Counted from the first letter of the stretch, positions 1 to 5,767 are shown. The stretch: 6,602 nucleotides of DNA from CAYMJV01 sp964390545 (GCA_964390545.1 CAYMJV010000106.1:1-6602), one strand, 5' to 3'. Numbers and translations are program-made. The notes: generated by a model not told the origin, from the letters alone.

Positions 1-1100
1 TCTTTGGCCAGGGCCGAGAACATTTGGGTGGCTATACTGGAATGACTCCTCATTCCGGCACCCACTATCGATACCTTGGCAATATCTTGATCGGCATGGA
101 CCTCTTTTCCACCGATTTCTTTTAACGTCCCCTTCACAATCTGTAGCGTCTTGGCAAAATCGGACTTGGGAACGGTGAAGGCCATATCCGCATAGCCTTT
201 CTCCGTACTGGAGGTCTGAATGATCATGTCGACGACGATATTAGCATCGGCAATAGGCTTAAATATTTTGGCCGCCACTCCAGGGACATCTGGAACGCGC
301 ATGATTTCAATCTTGGCCTCGTTCTTATTGTAGGTGACTCCGGAAACTTCAACCTTTTCCATCTCTTTGTCCTCCTCACAGACGATCGTCCCAGGATTGT
401 CATTAAAGGATGATCTTACATGGACAGGGACATTATATTTCTTGGCGAATTCGACCGAACGGGTCTGCAACACCTTCGTCCCCAAGCTAGCCATTTCAAG
501 CATCTCATCATACGAGATCTTGGATAATTTTCTTGCCTTCTCGCAGACATTCGGGTCCGTGGTATAGACCCCATCCACATCGGTGTAGATTTCGCAAACG
601 TCCGCTTTTAAAGCTGCCGCCACTGCAACGGCCGTTGTGTCCGACCCCCCTCGTCCAAGGGTGGTGATATTATCCGCCTCATCGATACCCTGAAATCCGG
701 CGACCACGACCACCCGGCCATTTCTTAGATCTTCGAGTATCCTTTCTGAATCAATGCCGGTAATCCGAGCTTTGCCAAAGGCGCTGTCTGTGGCGATTTT
801 GATCTGAAACCCTAAATAGGATTTGGCATCGCAGCCCATGGTTTTGAGGGCAATCGCCAATAAAGCAACGGAGACCTGCTCTCCCGTGGAGACGAGCACA
901 TCCAGTTCCCTTTCGTCAGCCATGGATGTCACCTGCTGGGCTAAACGGATGAGTTTATCCGTCTCTCCTGCCATGGCCGAGACCACGACGACAACCTGAT
1001 GACCCTGATTCTTAGTCTTGAGAACCCTTGCCGCTACATTCTTAATCCTCTCCGTATCTCCCACAGAGGTCCCACCATACTTTTGAACGACTAAAGCCAT
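1..1100 (-). CDS. lysC: Aspartate kinase (aspartokinase), 3' end beyond window
   Basis: Catalyses ATP-dependent phosphorylation of L-aspartate, the first step toward lysine, threonine, methionine and diaminopimelate; cytoplasmic. The reading frame is open from the ATG at 1100 to the window edge, giving 366 codons of an expected 400-410. Visible motifs: KYGGTSVGD (residues 7-15, the kinase KxGGTS signature), SAMAGETD (41-48), STGEQVS (71-77), GRGGSDTT (149-156) and YTDVDGVYTTDP (172-183), all hallmarks of the amino-acid-kinase domain. From about residue 260 there are ACT-type regulatory segments (VPDVPGVAAKIF and, near the edge, VSIVGAGMRSH), so feedback control by lysine and/or threonine is expected from the family. 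The start is supported by GGAGG at 1110-1114, nine bases upstream. The gene lies 110 bp after tsaE, across a repeat-filled spacer. Only the last few dozen residues are missing; no internal frameshift is seen. Confidence 0.96.
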   Translation of the reverse strand, partial: MALVVQKYGGTSVGDTERIKNVAARVLKTKNQGHQVVVVVSAMAGETDKLIRLAQQVTSMADERELDVLVSTGEQVSVALLAIALKTMGCDAKSYLGFQIKIATDSAFGKARITGIDSERILEDLRNGRVVVVAGFQGIDEADNITTLGRGGSDTTAVAVAAALKADVCEIYTDVDGVYTTDPNVCEKARKLSKISYDEMLEMASLGTKVLQTRSVEFAKKYNVPVHVRSSFNDNPGTIVCEEDKEMEKVEVSGVTYNKNEAKIEIMRVPDVPGVAAKIFKPIADANIVVDMIIQTSSTEKGYADMAFTVPKSDFAKTLQIVKGTLKEIGGKEVHADQDIAKVSIVGAGMRSHSSIATQMFSALAK

Positions 1101-1141
1101 CCTCTCTAACCTCCATTTACAATTGCGGAGTGCTGATTGCG

Positions 1142-1161
1142 CCTGCCTGCCGGCAGGCAGG
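1142..1161. repeat. 20-bp perfect palindrome CCTGCCTGCCGGCAGGCAGG
   Basis: A perfect 20-bp palindrome between tsaE and lysC. A close relative with one base changed (CCTGCCTACCGGCAGGCAGG) sits at 6528-6547 upstream of pdxJ, and a half-site (GCCTGCCTGCG) is at 6575-6585. Recurrence in two spacers of one short window suggests a dispersed genomic repeat rather than a gene-specific operator. No T-run follows on either side, so it does not look like an intrinsic terminator. Confidence 0.85.
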
Positions 1162-1233
1162 GATTGCGGAATGATCAAGGCTAAAGCCTTGAGTTACGTA
1201 ACTCAGCCCTTTAGGGCTGAAATTCCGCATTCC
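1161..1233. repeat. Cloverleaf-shaped inverted-repeat element (outer stem plus three hairpins)
   Basis: Outer arms GGATTGCGGAAT (1161-1172) and ATTCCGCATTCC (1222-1233) are inverted repeats with one mismatch in 12. Between them lie three palindromes almost end to end: 1175-1192 (8-bp arms, 2-nt centre), 1190-1205 (TGAGTTACGTAACTCA, perfect) and 1203-1220 (8-bp arms, 2-nt centre). The whole could fold as a four-way cloverleaf of 73 nt. The tsaE stop codon (1211-1213) and last codons lie inside it. The ATTGCGGA core recurs as a direct copy at 1122-1129. It carries no tRNA sequence features; the two-base loops suggest a DNA- or RNA-level repeat element. Confidence 0.75.
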
Positions 1234-1699
1234 GAATTCCGAAATCGGACACTTTCCTCATCAGTTGTTCGTATCGTTTTCCTTTCGAAATAATCTCAAT
1301 CGATCGGGTATTCTTTCCGGTATAGTAAATCTGGACCCAAAGCAACTCCTCCGGAAGCAGAGAAGAGATCTTGTCTGCCCACTCGATGGCTGTGATCCCA
1401 TTTCCGCGGACATATTCTTCCAGACCTAGTCCTTCAGCTTCCTTCTCCGATTCAAGGCGGAAGAGATCGATATGATAGAAGGGGATTCTCCCCGGGTACT
1501 CATTAATCAACGTAAAGGAGGGGCTTGACACATAGGTCGCTTTCCCAACGCCCACCCCTTCAGCCAATCCTTTAATGAACTGCGTCTTTCCCGTTCCCAA
1601 GTCACCTACCAAAGCAACAACGTCCCCGGGTTGGAGGAGACGGCCGAGGCGCTTACCCATTCGAATTGTCTCTGAGGTGTTGCTGGTCTGAAAGACCAT
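1211..1699 (-). CDS. tsaE: tRNA t6A37 biosynthesis ATPase TsaE
   Basis: TsaE is the P-loop ATPase that works with TsaB and TsaD to make N6-threonylcarbamoyladenosine at position 37 of ANN-decoding tRNAs. From the ATG at 1699 the protein is 162 aa. Visible: Walker A GDLGTGKT (residues 32-39), the family segment SSPSFTLINEY, then HIDLFRLE and IEWADK, all in expected order. The frame is open upstream to a TTG at 1780, but those 27 extra residues (MRLEVRGF...) come from repeat-like sequence and precede the usual TsaE N-terminus, so I prefer 1699. Neither start has a well-spaced Shine-Dalgarno; GGAAG directly abuts the ATG. The C-terminal residues SDFGIRNAEFQP and the stop are encoded by the repeat element at 1161-1233, extending the normal family end, which would fall near RKV. 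The gene sits 92 bp after the DUF151 gene and before lysC. Confidence 0.93.
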   Translation of the reverse strand: MVFQTSNTSETIRMGKRLGRLLQPGDVVALVGDLGTGKTQFIKGLAEGVGVGKATYVSSPSFTLINEYPGRIPFYHIDLFRLESEKEAEGLGLEEYVRGNGITAIEWADKISSLLPEELLWVQIYYTGKNTRSIEIISKGKRYEQLMRKVSDFGIRNAEFQP

Positions 1700-1738
1700 C
1701 TTCCAAGAAATTGCCTTAGGTTTGAGGATGGAAGTCGG

Positions 1739-1779
1739 AGGCAAAGGAATTTGCCTAAAACCTCTAACCTCCAACCTCA
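1739..1779. repeat. Hairpin plus GAGGTTGGAGGTTAGAGG direct repeats upstream of tsaE
   Basis: Read on the minus strand, 1761-1779 is a degenerate tandem of GAGGTT/GGAGGTTAGAGG units, followed by the inverted repeat AGGCAAA-TTCC-TTTGCCT (1739-1756). An 11-nt stretch, CTCTAACCTCC on the plus strand, occurs here (1762-1772) and again at 1104-1114, where it forms the lysC Shine-Dalgarno region. The segment keeps the tsaE frame open, producing the doubtful N-terminal extension. It looks like a short dispersed repeat rather than coding sequence. Confidence 0.6.
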
Positions 1780-1791
1780 AACAGTATGCGG

Positions 1792-2265
1792 TTAGGCTTT
1801 ATACTTAAAATCATCGGGGTTCAAATTCTCCAGCCACTCTTTCAATTGATCTCCTTCTTTCTCCATGTCAATCGTTTTCGCCTTTTCGATGACCTGATCG
1901 GATACGAAAATGGGGGCATCCACAGCAAGGGCAATGGCGATGGCATCGCTGGGCCGGGAGTCAATAACGATCTCATCGCCTTTTCGATTGAGGTAGATCA
2001 GGGCGTAGTAAGTATTTTCCTTCAGGTCATTGACCACAATCTTGATCACTTTTGATTCGAGGTTATTGAGAATACTGTGGATCAGATCATGAGTCATGGG
2101 CCGCTGCGAGCCTATCTTCTTCAGCTTCATGGCAATGGCATTAGCCTCAAAAGGTCCAATCCAGATGGGGAGGCCTGTCTTATTGGCTAGGTCCATCAAG
2201 AGGACCACGAAGCCATTGGATGTGGAGTCAAAAGTCAGGAACTTCACTTTCATCTCAATATACAT
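1792..2265 (-). CDS. Bifunctional nuclease family protein (DUF151/BFN)
   Basis: A 157-aa protein matching the DUF151 (bifunctional nuclease) family, whose characterised plant and bacterial members have reported DNase/RNase activity; the role in most bacteria is unsettled. Seen: LPIWIGPFEANAIA (residues 32-45), RPMTHDL (55-61), a VIKIVVNDLKENTYYALI strand-helix stretch (73-90), the conserved DSRPSDAIAIAL (102-113), APIFVSD (117-123) and a charged C-terminal helix ending ENLNPDDFK. These align well, by memory, with Thermotoga-type homologues over full length. The ATG at 2265 has GAGGAG seven bases upstream (2273-2278), deciding the start. That Shine-Dalgarno lies in a potential hairpin. The gene is 55 bp downstream of the release-factor homologue and probably cotranscribed with it. 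No signal peptide or membrane segment is seen. Confidence 0.92.
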   Translation of the reverse strand: MYIEMKVKFLTFDSTSNGFVVLLMDLANKTGLPIWIGPFEANAIAMKLKKIGSQRPMTHDLIHSILNNLESKVIKIVVNDLKENTYYALIYLNRKGDEIVIDSRPSDAIAIALAVDAPIFVSDQVIEKAKTIDMEKEGDQLKEWLENLNPDDFKYKA

Positions 2266-2268
2266 CGA

Positions 2269-2290
2269 ATCTCTCCTCTGTCGCAGAGAT
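2269..2290 (-). promoter_or_regulatory. Potential Shine-Dalgarno-sequestering hairpin before the DUF151 gene
   Basis: On the minus strand this 22-nt stretch can pair ATCTCT (2285-2290) with AGAGAT (2269-2274), or alternatively CTCTG (2284-2288) with CAGAG (2276-2280). Both pairings involve bases of the GAGGAG ribosome binding site (2273-2278). This may modulate translation of the downstream gene, but the stems are only five to six pairs and could be chance in purine-rich leader sequence. Confidence 0.3.
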
Positions 2291-2320
2291 CCCGCCTTTA
2301 CATGGGAAAGGCCCTGTCGG

Positions 2321-3475
2321 TCAAGGGGAAAGGCGAAATCTTAAAGAAGCCGCTACGCCTTCGTTCTCGCCCAGAACGGCATTTTCCTCCAGCCATTTGA
2401 CTTCCCCGTCTTGACGGAGCACGGACTTCATGCTCTCCTCGCCCAAATCAACCCGTTTCGTCACTCCTTTGCAGAGAGGGCAGGGGAGTGACTGATCTCC
2501 TGAAGGAGAGGCGAGTACGAGAGCGTTGCATCGGCTACACTTCCCTCCCAGATGAGAAAAGGAAGTGAGGAGATAGAGGGTGTGAACTTGGCCCCCATTC
2601 AGAGCCTCCAGGGTACCATTTAAACCGAAAGTGGCCAACCCGTTTTGAGGAGCCCTCTCTTTCAATTCGTGAATCTGGCGGGATATCTCCTCTTTCTCCT
2701 TCTGAAGGAGACGTTCTGAGACGCGCCTCAAGACGGTGGAGCGGTCTTCTGAAAAATCCATGGAGAACGTGTCCGCAATTTGCTGTCGGACCCGTTCGGG
2801 GAGAAAAGCTCTGAAATTGGCGATGATTCGGTCCTGGCCGATAAGAACCACTCTCTTCCATTTCCCAGAATCGAAAAGTTCGGTGAGCTGCTCTGCAACC
2901 TCCTTGTGATGCTTATCCATATGATCTTTGATGTGCCGCTGATACCGCATCTGAGCCCAACCCCCCTGGTCATGGCGGCCCGGGACATAATTCTCGATAT
3001 GGGATTCAGCCATTAATCCTTCCAAAGAGATTTCAAACAATTTGGCAGAATCGGTATCGACCATCACCGCAAGGGTATTCTGATACTGGGAAGAAAGACG
3101 GACCAGAGGTCGAAGAATGGGGAGGTTCGAAAGGAAAAATTCGTTTTCGTATGGGACAGCAGAGGGATAGGTGAGAAAGGCTTTCCTCCCGCTGCACGAA
3201 AAGATGGCAAACCCATTAACCCCCTCGTCATAGGCACGGCGAACCAGCCCTTCGACATACTTTTCGATCAATTTTTGATCCTCCAGAAAAGCATTTCGCC
3301 AACCCTCTCGTTCCTTGATCTGATCGTATCCCCGTTTGAGCTGATTCTTAGTGAAAAGGCGAATCCGTTCCCGTTGTTGCTCATCATCCCATTTCGTATC
3401 GATGTAGAGAGAGAGGAAAGGGTACGGGCTTTCCTCGGTACGGGCTAATTTTCTGATCTCGCTTCTCATATCCAT
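2321..3475 (-). CDS. eRF1/Vms1-like release-factor homologue (baeRF-type) with zinc ribbon
   Basis: About 384 aa from the ATG at 3475. It resembles the archaeo-eukaryotic release factor 1 superfamily found in bacteria (baeRF/Vms1-like); I do not assign the exact family. Seen: N-terminal domain beginning near FLSLYID (residues 20-26); a middle domain with VMVDTDSAKLFEI (138-149) and GGWAQMRYQRH (171-181), whose glutamine (Q175) is placed like the catalytic glutamine of the Vms1/eRF1 loop; and an eRF1 domain-3-like region, LATFGLNGTLEAL...VHTLYLL, carrying CxxC...CxxC (C313, C316, C332, C335) and ending in GVAASLRF. Inferred role: peptidyl-tRNA hydrolysis on stalled ribosomes or 60S/50S-type subunits; cytoplasmic. 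Start uncertain: GGAG lies 11 nt before 3475; ATG 3469 and GTG 3550 are alternatives, but GTG 3550 sits within a hairpin and adds atypical residues. Not part of the remembered conserved gene order. Confidence 0.82.
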   Translation of the reverse strand: MDMRSEIRKLARTEESPYPFLSLYIDTKWDDEQQRERIRLFTKNQLKRGYDQIKEREGWRNAFLEDQKLIEKYVEGLVRRAYDEGVNGFAIFSCSGRKAFLTYPSAVPYENEFFLSNLPILRPLVRLSSQYQNTLAVMVDTDSAKLFEISLEGLMAESHIENYVPGRHDQGGWAQMRYQRHIKDHMDKHHKEVAEQLTELFDSGKWKRVVLIGQDRIIANFRAFLPERVRQQIADTFSMDFSEDRSTVLRRVSERLLQKEKEEISRQIHELKERAPQNGLATFGLNGTLEALNGGQVHTLYLLTSFSHLGGKCSRCNALVLASPSGDQSLPCPLCKGVTKRVDLGEESMKSVLRQDGEVKWLEENAVLGENEGVAASLRFRLSP

Positions 3476-3547
3476 AAGAAACCCATCTCCGTGGCAGTGA
3501 TTCGTGTAAGTGAGTCGCTTTTGGATGGTCGAATCACCCAAACCATT

Positions 3548-3569
3548 CACTCATCACCTGGTGTGAGTG
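3548..3569. repeat. Inverted repeat CACTCA(T)CACC / GGTGTGAGTG
   Basis: A ten-pair stem with one bulged T and a two-base loop in the leader of the release-factor homologue. On the plus strand it is followed by GGGTTAATTTTTATTT (3569-3584), the shape of an intrinsic terminator, but no plus-strand gene precedes it. On the minus strand it lies downstream of the candidate promoter and contains the alternative GTG start at 3550, which would be occluded. Confidence 0.45.
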
Positions 3570-3584
3570 GGTTAATTTTTATTT

Positions 3585-3613
3585 ATCTTAAAAGAAGAAT
3601 GGGTGGAAATCAA
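3585..3613 (-). promoter_or_regulatory. Candidate sigma-70-type promoter for the release-factor homologue
   Basis: On the minus strand TTGATT (3608-3613) and TAAGAT (3585-3590) are separated by 17 bp; each matches the -35 and -10 consensus at four of six positions. It lies in the only clearly AT-rich stretch of the window, about 110 nt upstream of the preferred ATG, and downstream of the repeat that ends nnr. It could drive the release-factor, DUF151, tsaE and lysC genes. This is pattern matching only. Confidence 0.35.
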
Positions 3614-3614
3614 C

Positions 3615-3728
3615 CCTTCGACTATCCCCGGTTTGATCCTTCGACTGTGCTCAGGACAAGCACCCGGGGTTTGACTTCGGCGTGAGCTCAGTCGAACGCT
3701 CAGGCCGAGGGTGCGCCGTCGAAGTATC
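3615..3728. repeat. TTCGACTG-type interspersed repeat with nested inverted arms
   Basis: CCTTCGACT occurs twice directly (3615-3623, 3638-3646). TTCGACTGTGCTCA (3640-3653) is inverted at 3683-3696 (13 of 14 match), and GATCCTTCGAC (3635-3645) is inverted at 3718-3728 (10 of 11). The same left arm can therefore pair with either right arm. The element is of the CCTTCGACTGAGCTCAGGAC type that I recall as high-copy in many environmental bacterial genomes. Its right end overlaps the nnr stop codon (3727-3729). Confidence 0.75.
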
Positions 3729-5280
3729 AAATCTTTCCCTGAAGCAGCTCCGGGATCTTTTGAATGATGTCTGTGGCTAACAAAGATTTCTCTCCCAACT
3801 CTCGGGCCATGAGATCCCCGGCTAAACCATGGAGATAGACAGAGACCTGTAAAGATTGGAGAATGTCAAACCCTTGACAAATGAGGCCACCGATCATCCC
3901 GGTGAGCACATCCCCTGTTCCTCCTGAGGCCATTCCTGGATTTCCAGTGGGATTGATGAAGACCTCGCCCTTGGGAGTCGCAATCAGGGTGCGGTGTCCT
4001 TTGAGGACGAGATAGAGATGATTGGACTGGGAGAAACTGCGGCTGATGCCGATTCGATCGTCCTGAACCTCTTTAGAAGAGGATCGAATCAACCTCGCCA
4101 TCTCTCCGGGATGGGGTGTGAGGATAAGAGAGCGATTCGAGATGGGAAGGACCTTCGATTGGCTCGTCAGAGCGGTCAGCCCATCCGCATCGAGGATGAC
4201 CGGGATATCTAAGGCTCTGAGCAATTTGACCATGAGGGATTGAGTTTCCTTGAAGGTTCCCACTCCAGGACCCATGATCACGGCGTTTTTGTTTTCACAG
4301 AGTCGGACGATGGAGCTGAAGGCCCGGAGGCTGAGCGTCTGTTTGGGAGTTTCTGGAAGGGGCTCTGTCATCACCTCCGTCAATTTCATCTCCATGATGG
4401 GATTGAGGCTCTTTGGAATGGCAAGCGTGACCAGCCCAGCCCCCATTCGGAGGGCAGCTTCGCAGGCCATGGCGGCTGCTCCCGTCTTGCCCACCGATCC
4501 GGCAATGACGAGCAGATGGCCATAATCCCCTTTATGCGTATTGGGTCGTCGGGGGATGGAAAGCCATGCTCTGATCTCCTCTTCGCCCAGAAGATGAGCC
4601 TGGATCTTTTCCTCCTCCACCAATTTTTTGGGGTAACCGATATCGATGACTTTAACCTCTCCCACATATTCCGGTCCTGGCGGAATGAGATGTCCTACCT
4701 TCGGAAGGCCAAAGGTCACCGTCAAAGAAGCCCGAATGGCTGTTCCCAGAGGTTTGCCCGAATTGGCATCCAGGCCTGATGGGATATCGATGGCGACGAT
4801 AGGTCTCTGAAGGATGTTGAGGTGGTCTATGACTTCTCGATAATATCCTCTGACCTCCGCATCAAGGCCAGTACCGAAAATGGCGTCGATCAGGAGGTCA
4901 AACCTTTCCAATTCCTTTTTCACTTTTTGGTAATCTTTGGAAGAGGGAACCGAGATCACCTCTCCTTTCATCCGCTGGAAAATTTGAGAGTTGGTTTCCG
5001 CCTCTCCACGGAGGGCTTTGGGGTCGGCGAGCAGATAGACCTTCACATGGACCCCTGAATTCAGGAGGTATCGGGCAACGACGAAGCCATCTCCTCCATT
5101 GTTTCCCTTCCCGGCGATGATCGCGATCTTCATTTTTTGAAGGTCGGGAAAAGCTTTGGCAATGGCCTCCGTGGCTCCTCTTCCTGCATTCTCCATCAAG
5201 ACAATGCCGGGGATCCGGTAGGTCTCGATGGCCTTTCGATCCAATTCCTGCATCTGTTCAGCGGTCGCTACCTTCATCAT
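3727..5280 (-). CDS. nnr: Bifunctional NAD(P)HX epimerase / ADP-dependent NAD(P)HX dehydratase
   Basis: Repairs hydrated NADH and NADPH: the N-terminal YjeF_N domain interconverts R and S epimers and the C-terminal ribokinase-like domain dehydrates the S form using ADP. The 517-aa length equals the usual bifunctional enzyme. Seen in the N half: ENAGRG (30-35), GKGNNGGDG (57-65), IDAIFGTGL (130-138), DIPSGLDA (164-171). Seen in the C half: NTHKGDYGHLLVIAGS, GPGVG, DADGL, LTPHPGEM, NPTGNPGMASGGTGDVLTG (443-461, with the expected catalytic Asp in GGTGD) and HGLAGD. Start: tandem ATGs at 5280 and 5277, with GGAAGGGAG just upstream inside acpS. The frame stays open further upstream (to 5580), but that stretch is the antisense-free second frame of acpS and lacks family similarity. 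It overlaps acpS by 20-23 nt, implying translational coupling. The stop lies in a repeat. Confidence 0.96.
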   Translation of the reverse strand: MMKVATAEQMQELDRKAIETYRIPGIVLMENAGRGATEAIAKAFPDLQKMKIAIIAGKGNNGGDGFVVARYLLNSGVHVKVYLLADPKALRGEAETNSQIFQRMKGEVISVPSSKDYQKVKKELERFDLLIDAIFGTGLDAEVRGYYREVIDHLNILQRPIVAIDIPSGLDANSGKPLGTAIRASLTVTFGLPKVGHLIPPGPEYVGEVKVIDIGYPKKLVEEEKIQAHLLGEEEIRAWLSIPRRPNTHKGDYGHLLVIAGSVGKTGAAAMACEAALRMGAGLVTLAIPKSLNPIMEMKLTEVMTEPLPETPKQTLSLRAFSSIVRLCENKNAVIMGPGVGTFKETQSLMVKLLRALDIPVILDADGLTALTSQSKVLPISNRSLILTPHPGEMARLIRSSSKEVQDDRIGISRSFSQSNHLYLVLKGHRTLIATPKGEVFINPTGNPGMASGGTGDVLTGMIGGLICQGFDILQSLQVSVYLHGLAGDLMARELGEKSLLATDIIQKIPELLQGKI

Positions 5281-5659
5281 TTCTCCCTTCCAGTATGACA
5301 TGGGCCACGGCATAAGGTCGGTCGTGGGAAAGGGTGACAAAAGCCCTTTGAATCCGGTTGGTCTCGAGGAGCTCCTTTGCCTTTCGGCGGAAGGAGAGAC
5401 GAGGTTTTCCTGAGGGTTCGTGCTCCACTTCGATATCCGTCCATTGAATTCCATTTCGCAATCCGGTTCCGATCGCTTTGAGAAAGGCCTCTTTGGCTGC
5501 AAAAAAGACGGCAAAACATTCAGAGGGTCGGGCCCGTCGTTGGCACCAGAAGATCTCCTTCTCCGTAAATACCCGACCAAGAAAGAGATCTCCCCAGCGG
5601 GCCATCACCTGCTCGATCCTCTCAATATTCACAATGTCGATACCGGTACCAAAAACCAT
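5258..5659 (-). CDS. acpS: Holo-[acyl-carrier-protein] synthase
   Basis: Transfers 4'-phosphopantetheine from CoA to a serine of apo-acyl carrier protein, activating it for fatty acid synthesis; cytoplasmic, normally a trimer. From ATG 5659 the protein is 133 aa, slightly above the usual 120-125. Seen: GTGIDIVNIERIE (residues 4-16, with metal-binding D8), VFTEKEI (30-36), FAAKEAFLKAIGTG (53-66, with metal-binding E57), HEPSGKPRL and LSHDRPYAVAHVIL. The frame is open upstream to a TTG at 5695, adding NPRTLEPFYLD, but this is read from the GGGTTC repeat and precedes the canonical start, so 5659 is preferred. No strong Shine-Dalgarno is visible before it. The 3' end overlaps nnr; the few extra residues at the C-terminus (GRNDEGSDR) are probably set by that overlap. 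Confidence 0.95.
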   Translation of the reverse strand: MVFGTGIDIVNIERIEQVMARWGDLFLGRVFTEKEIFWCQRRARPSECFAVFFAAKEAFLKAIGTGLRNGIQWTDIEVEHEPSGKPRLSFRRKAKELLETNRIQRAFVTLSHDRPYAVAHVILEGRNDEGSDR

Positions 5660-5671
5660 ATCCAAATAGAA

Positions 5672-5758
5672 GGGTTCCAGGGTTCGAGGATTCAAGGGTT
5701 CGAGGGTTTGTCCTAAAAATTTTCACTTGACCCCTAGAACCCTAGACCCCTTGGCCCC
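5672..5758. repeat. GGGTTC(G)AGG-type repeat cluster between pdxJ and acpS
   Basis: GGGTTC occurs at 5672-5677, 5680-5685 and 5696-5701 with a GGGTTTG variant at 5704-5710. The same motif is inverted as GACCCC/GAACCC/GACCCC at 5729-5734, 5737-5742 and 5745-5750. The two blocks flank an AT-rich centre (CCTAAAAATTTTCA, 5712-5725), giving an imperfect long inverted repeat. It occupies essentially the entire pdxJ-acpS spacer and runs into the acpS 5' end. I see no convincing promoter or terminator here. Confidence 0.65.
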
Positions 5759-5767
5759 TTTCGTCAT

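Noticed and set aside
1101..1210. CRISPR array in the repeat-rich spacers.
   Set aside because: Repeats are short, of several unrelated families and irregularly spaced; there are no unique spacers of constant length and no cas genes.
1161..1233. A tRNA gene, suggested by the 73-nt cloverleaf shape.
   Set aside because: The stems are near-perfect palindromes with two-base or no loops; no anticodon loop, T-loop or D-loop consensus and no acceptor-type pairing are present.
2585..2593. A literal GGQ tripeptide in the release-factor homologue (NGGQVHTLYL, residues 294-296).
   Set aside because: It lies in the domain-3-like region just before a strand, where eRF1 proteins have a non-catalytic turn; the loop matching the catalytic position is GGWAQ at 171-175.
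3548..3584. Intrinsic terminator on the plus strand (hairpin followed by a T-rich tract).
   Set aside because: No plus-strand gene precedes it and all genes run the other way; the T-rich tract is better explained as the AT-rich promoter region on the minus strand.
4240..4779. A 179-codon plus-strand open frame opposite nnr.
   Set aside because: It lies fully antisense to a well-supported conserved enzyme, shows no recognisable domain, and has a composition typical of a shadow frame.
5281..5580. A longer nnr reading with a 100-residue N-terminal extension starting at 5580.
   Set aside because: It is the alternative frame of acpS, is arginine/serine/proline-rich without family similarity, and the ATG pair at 5280/5277 has a good Shine-Dalgarno and yields the normal Nnr length.
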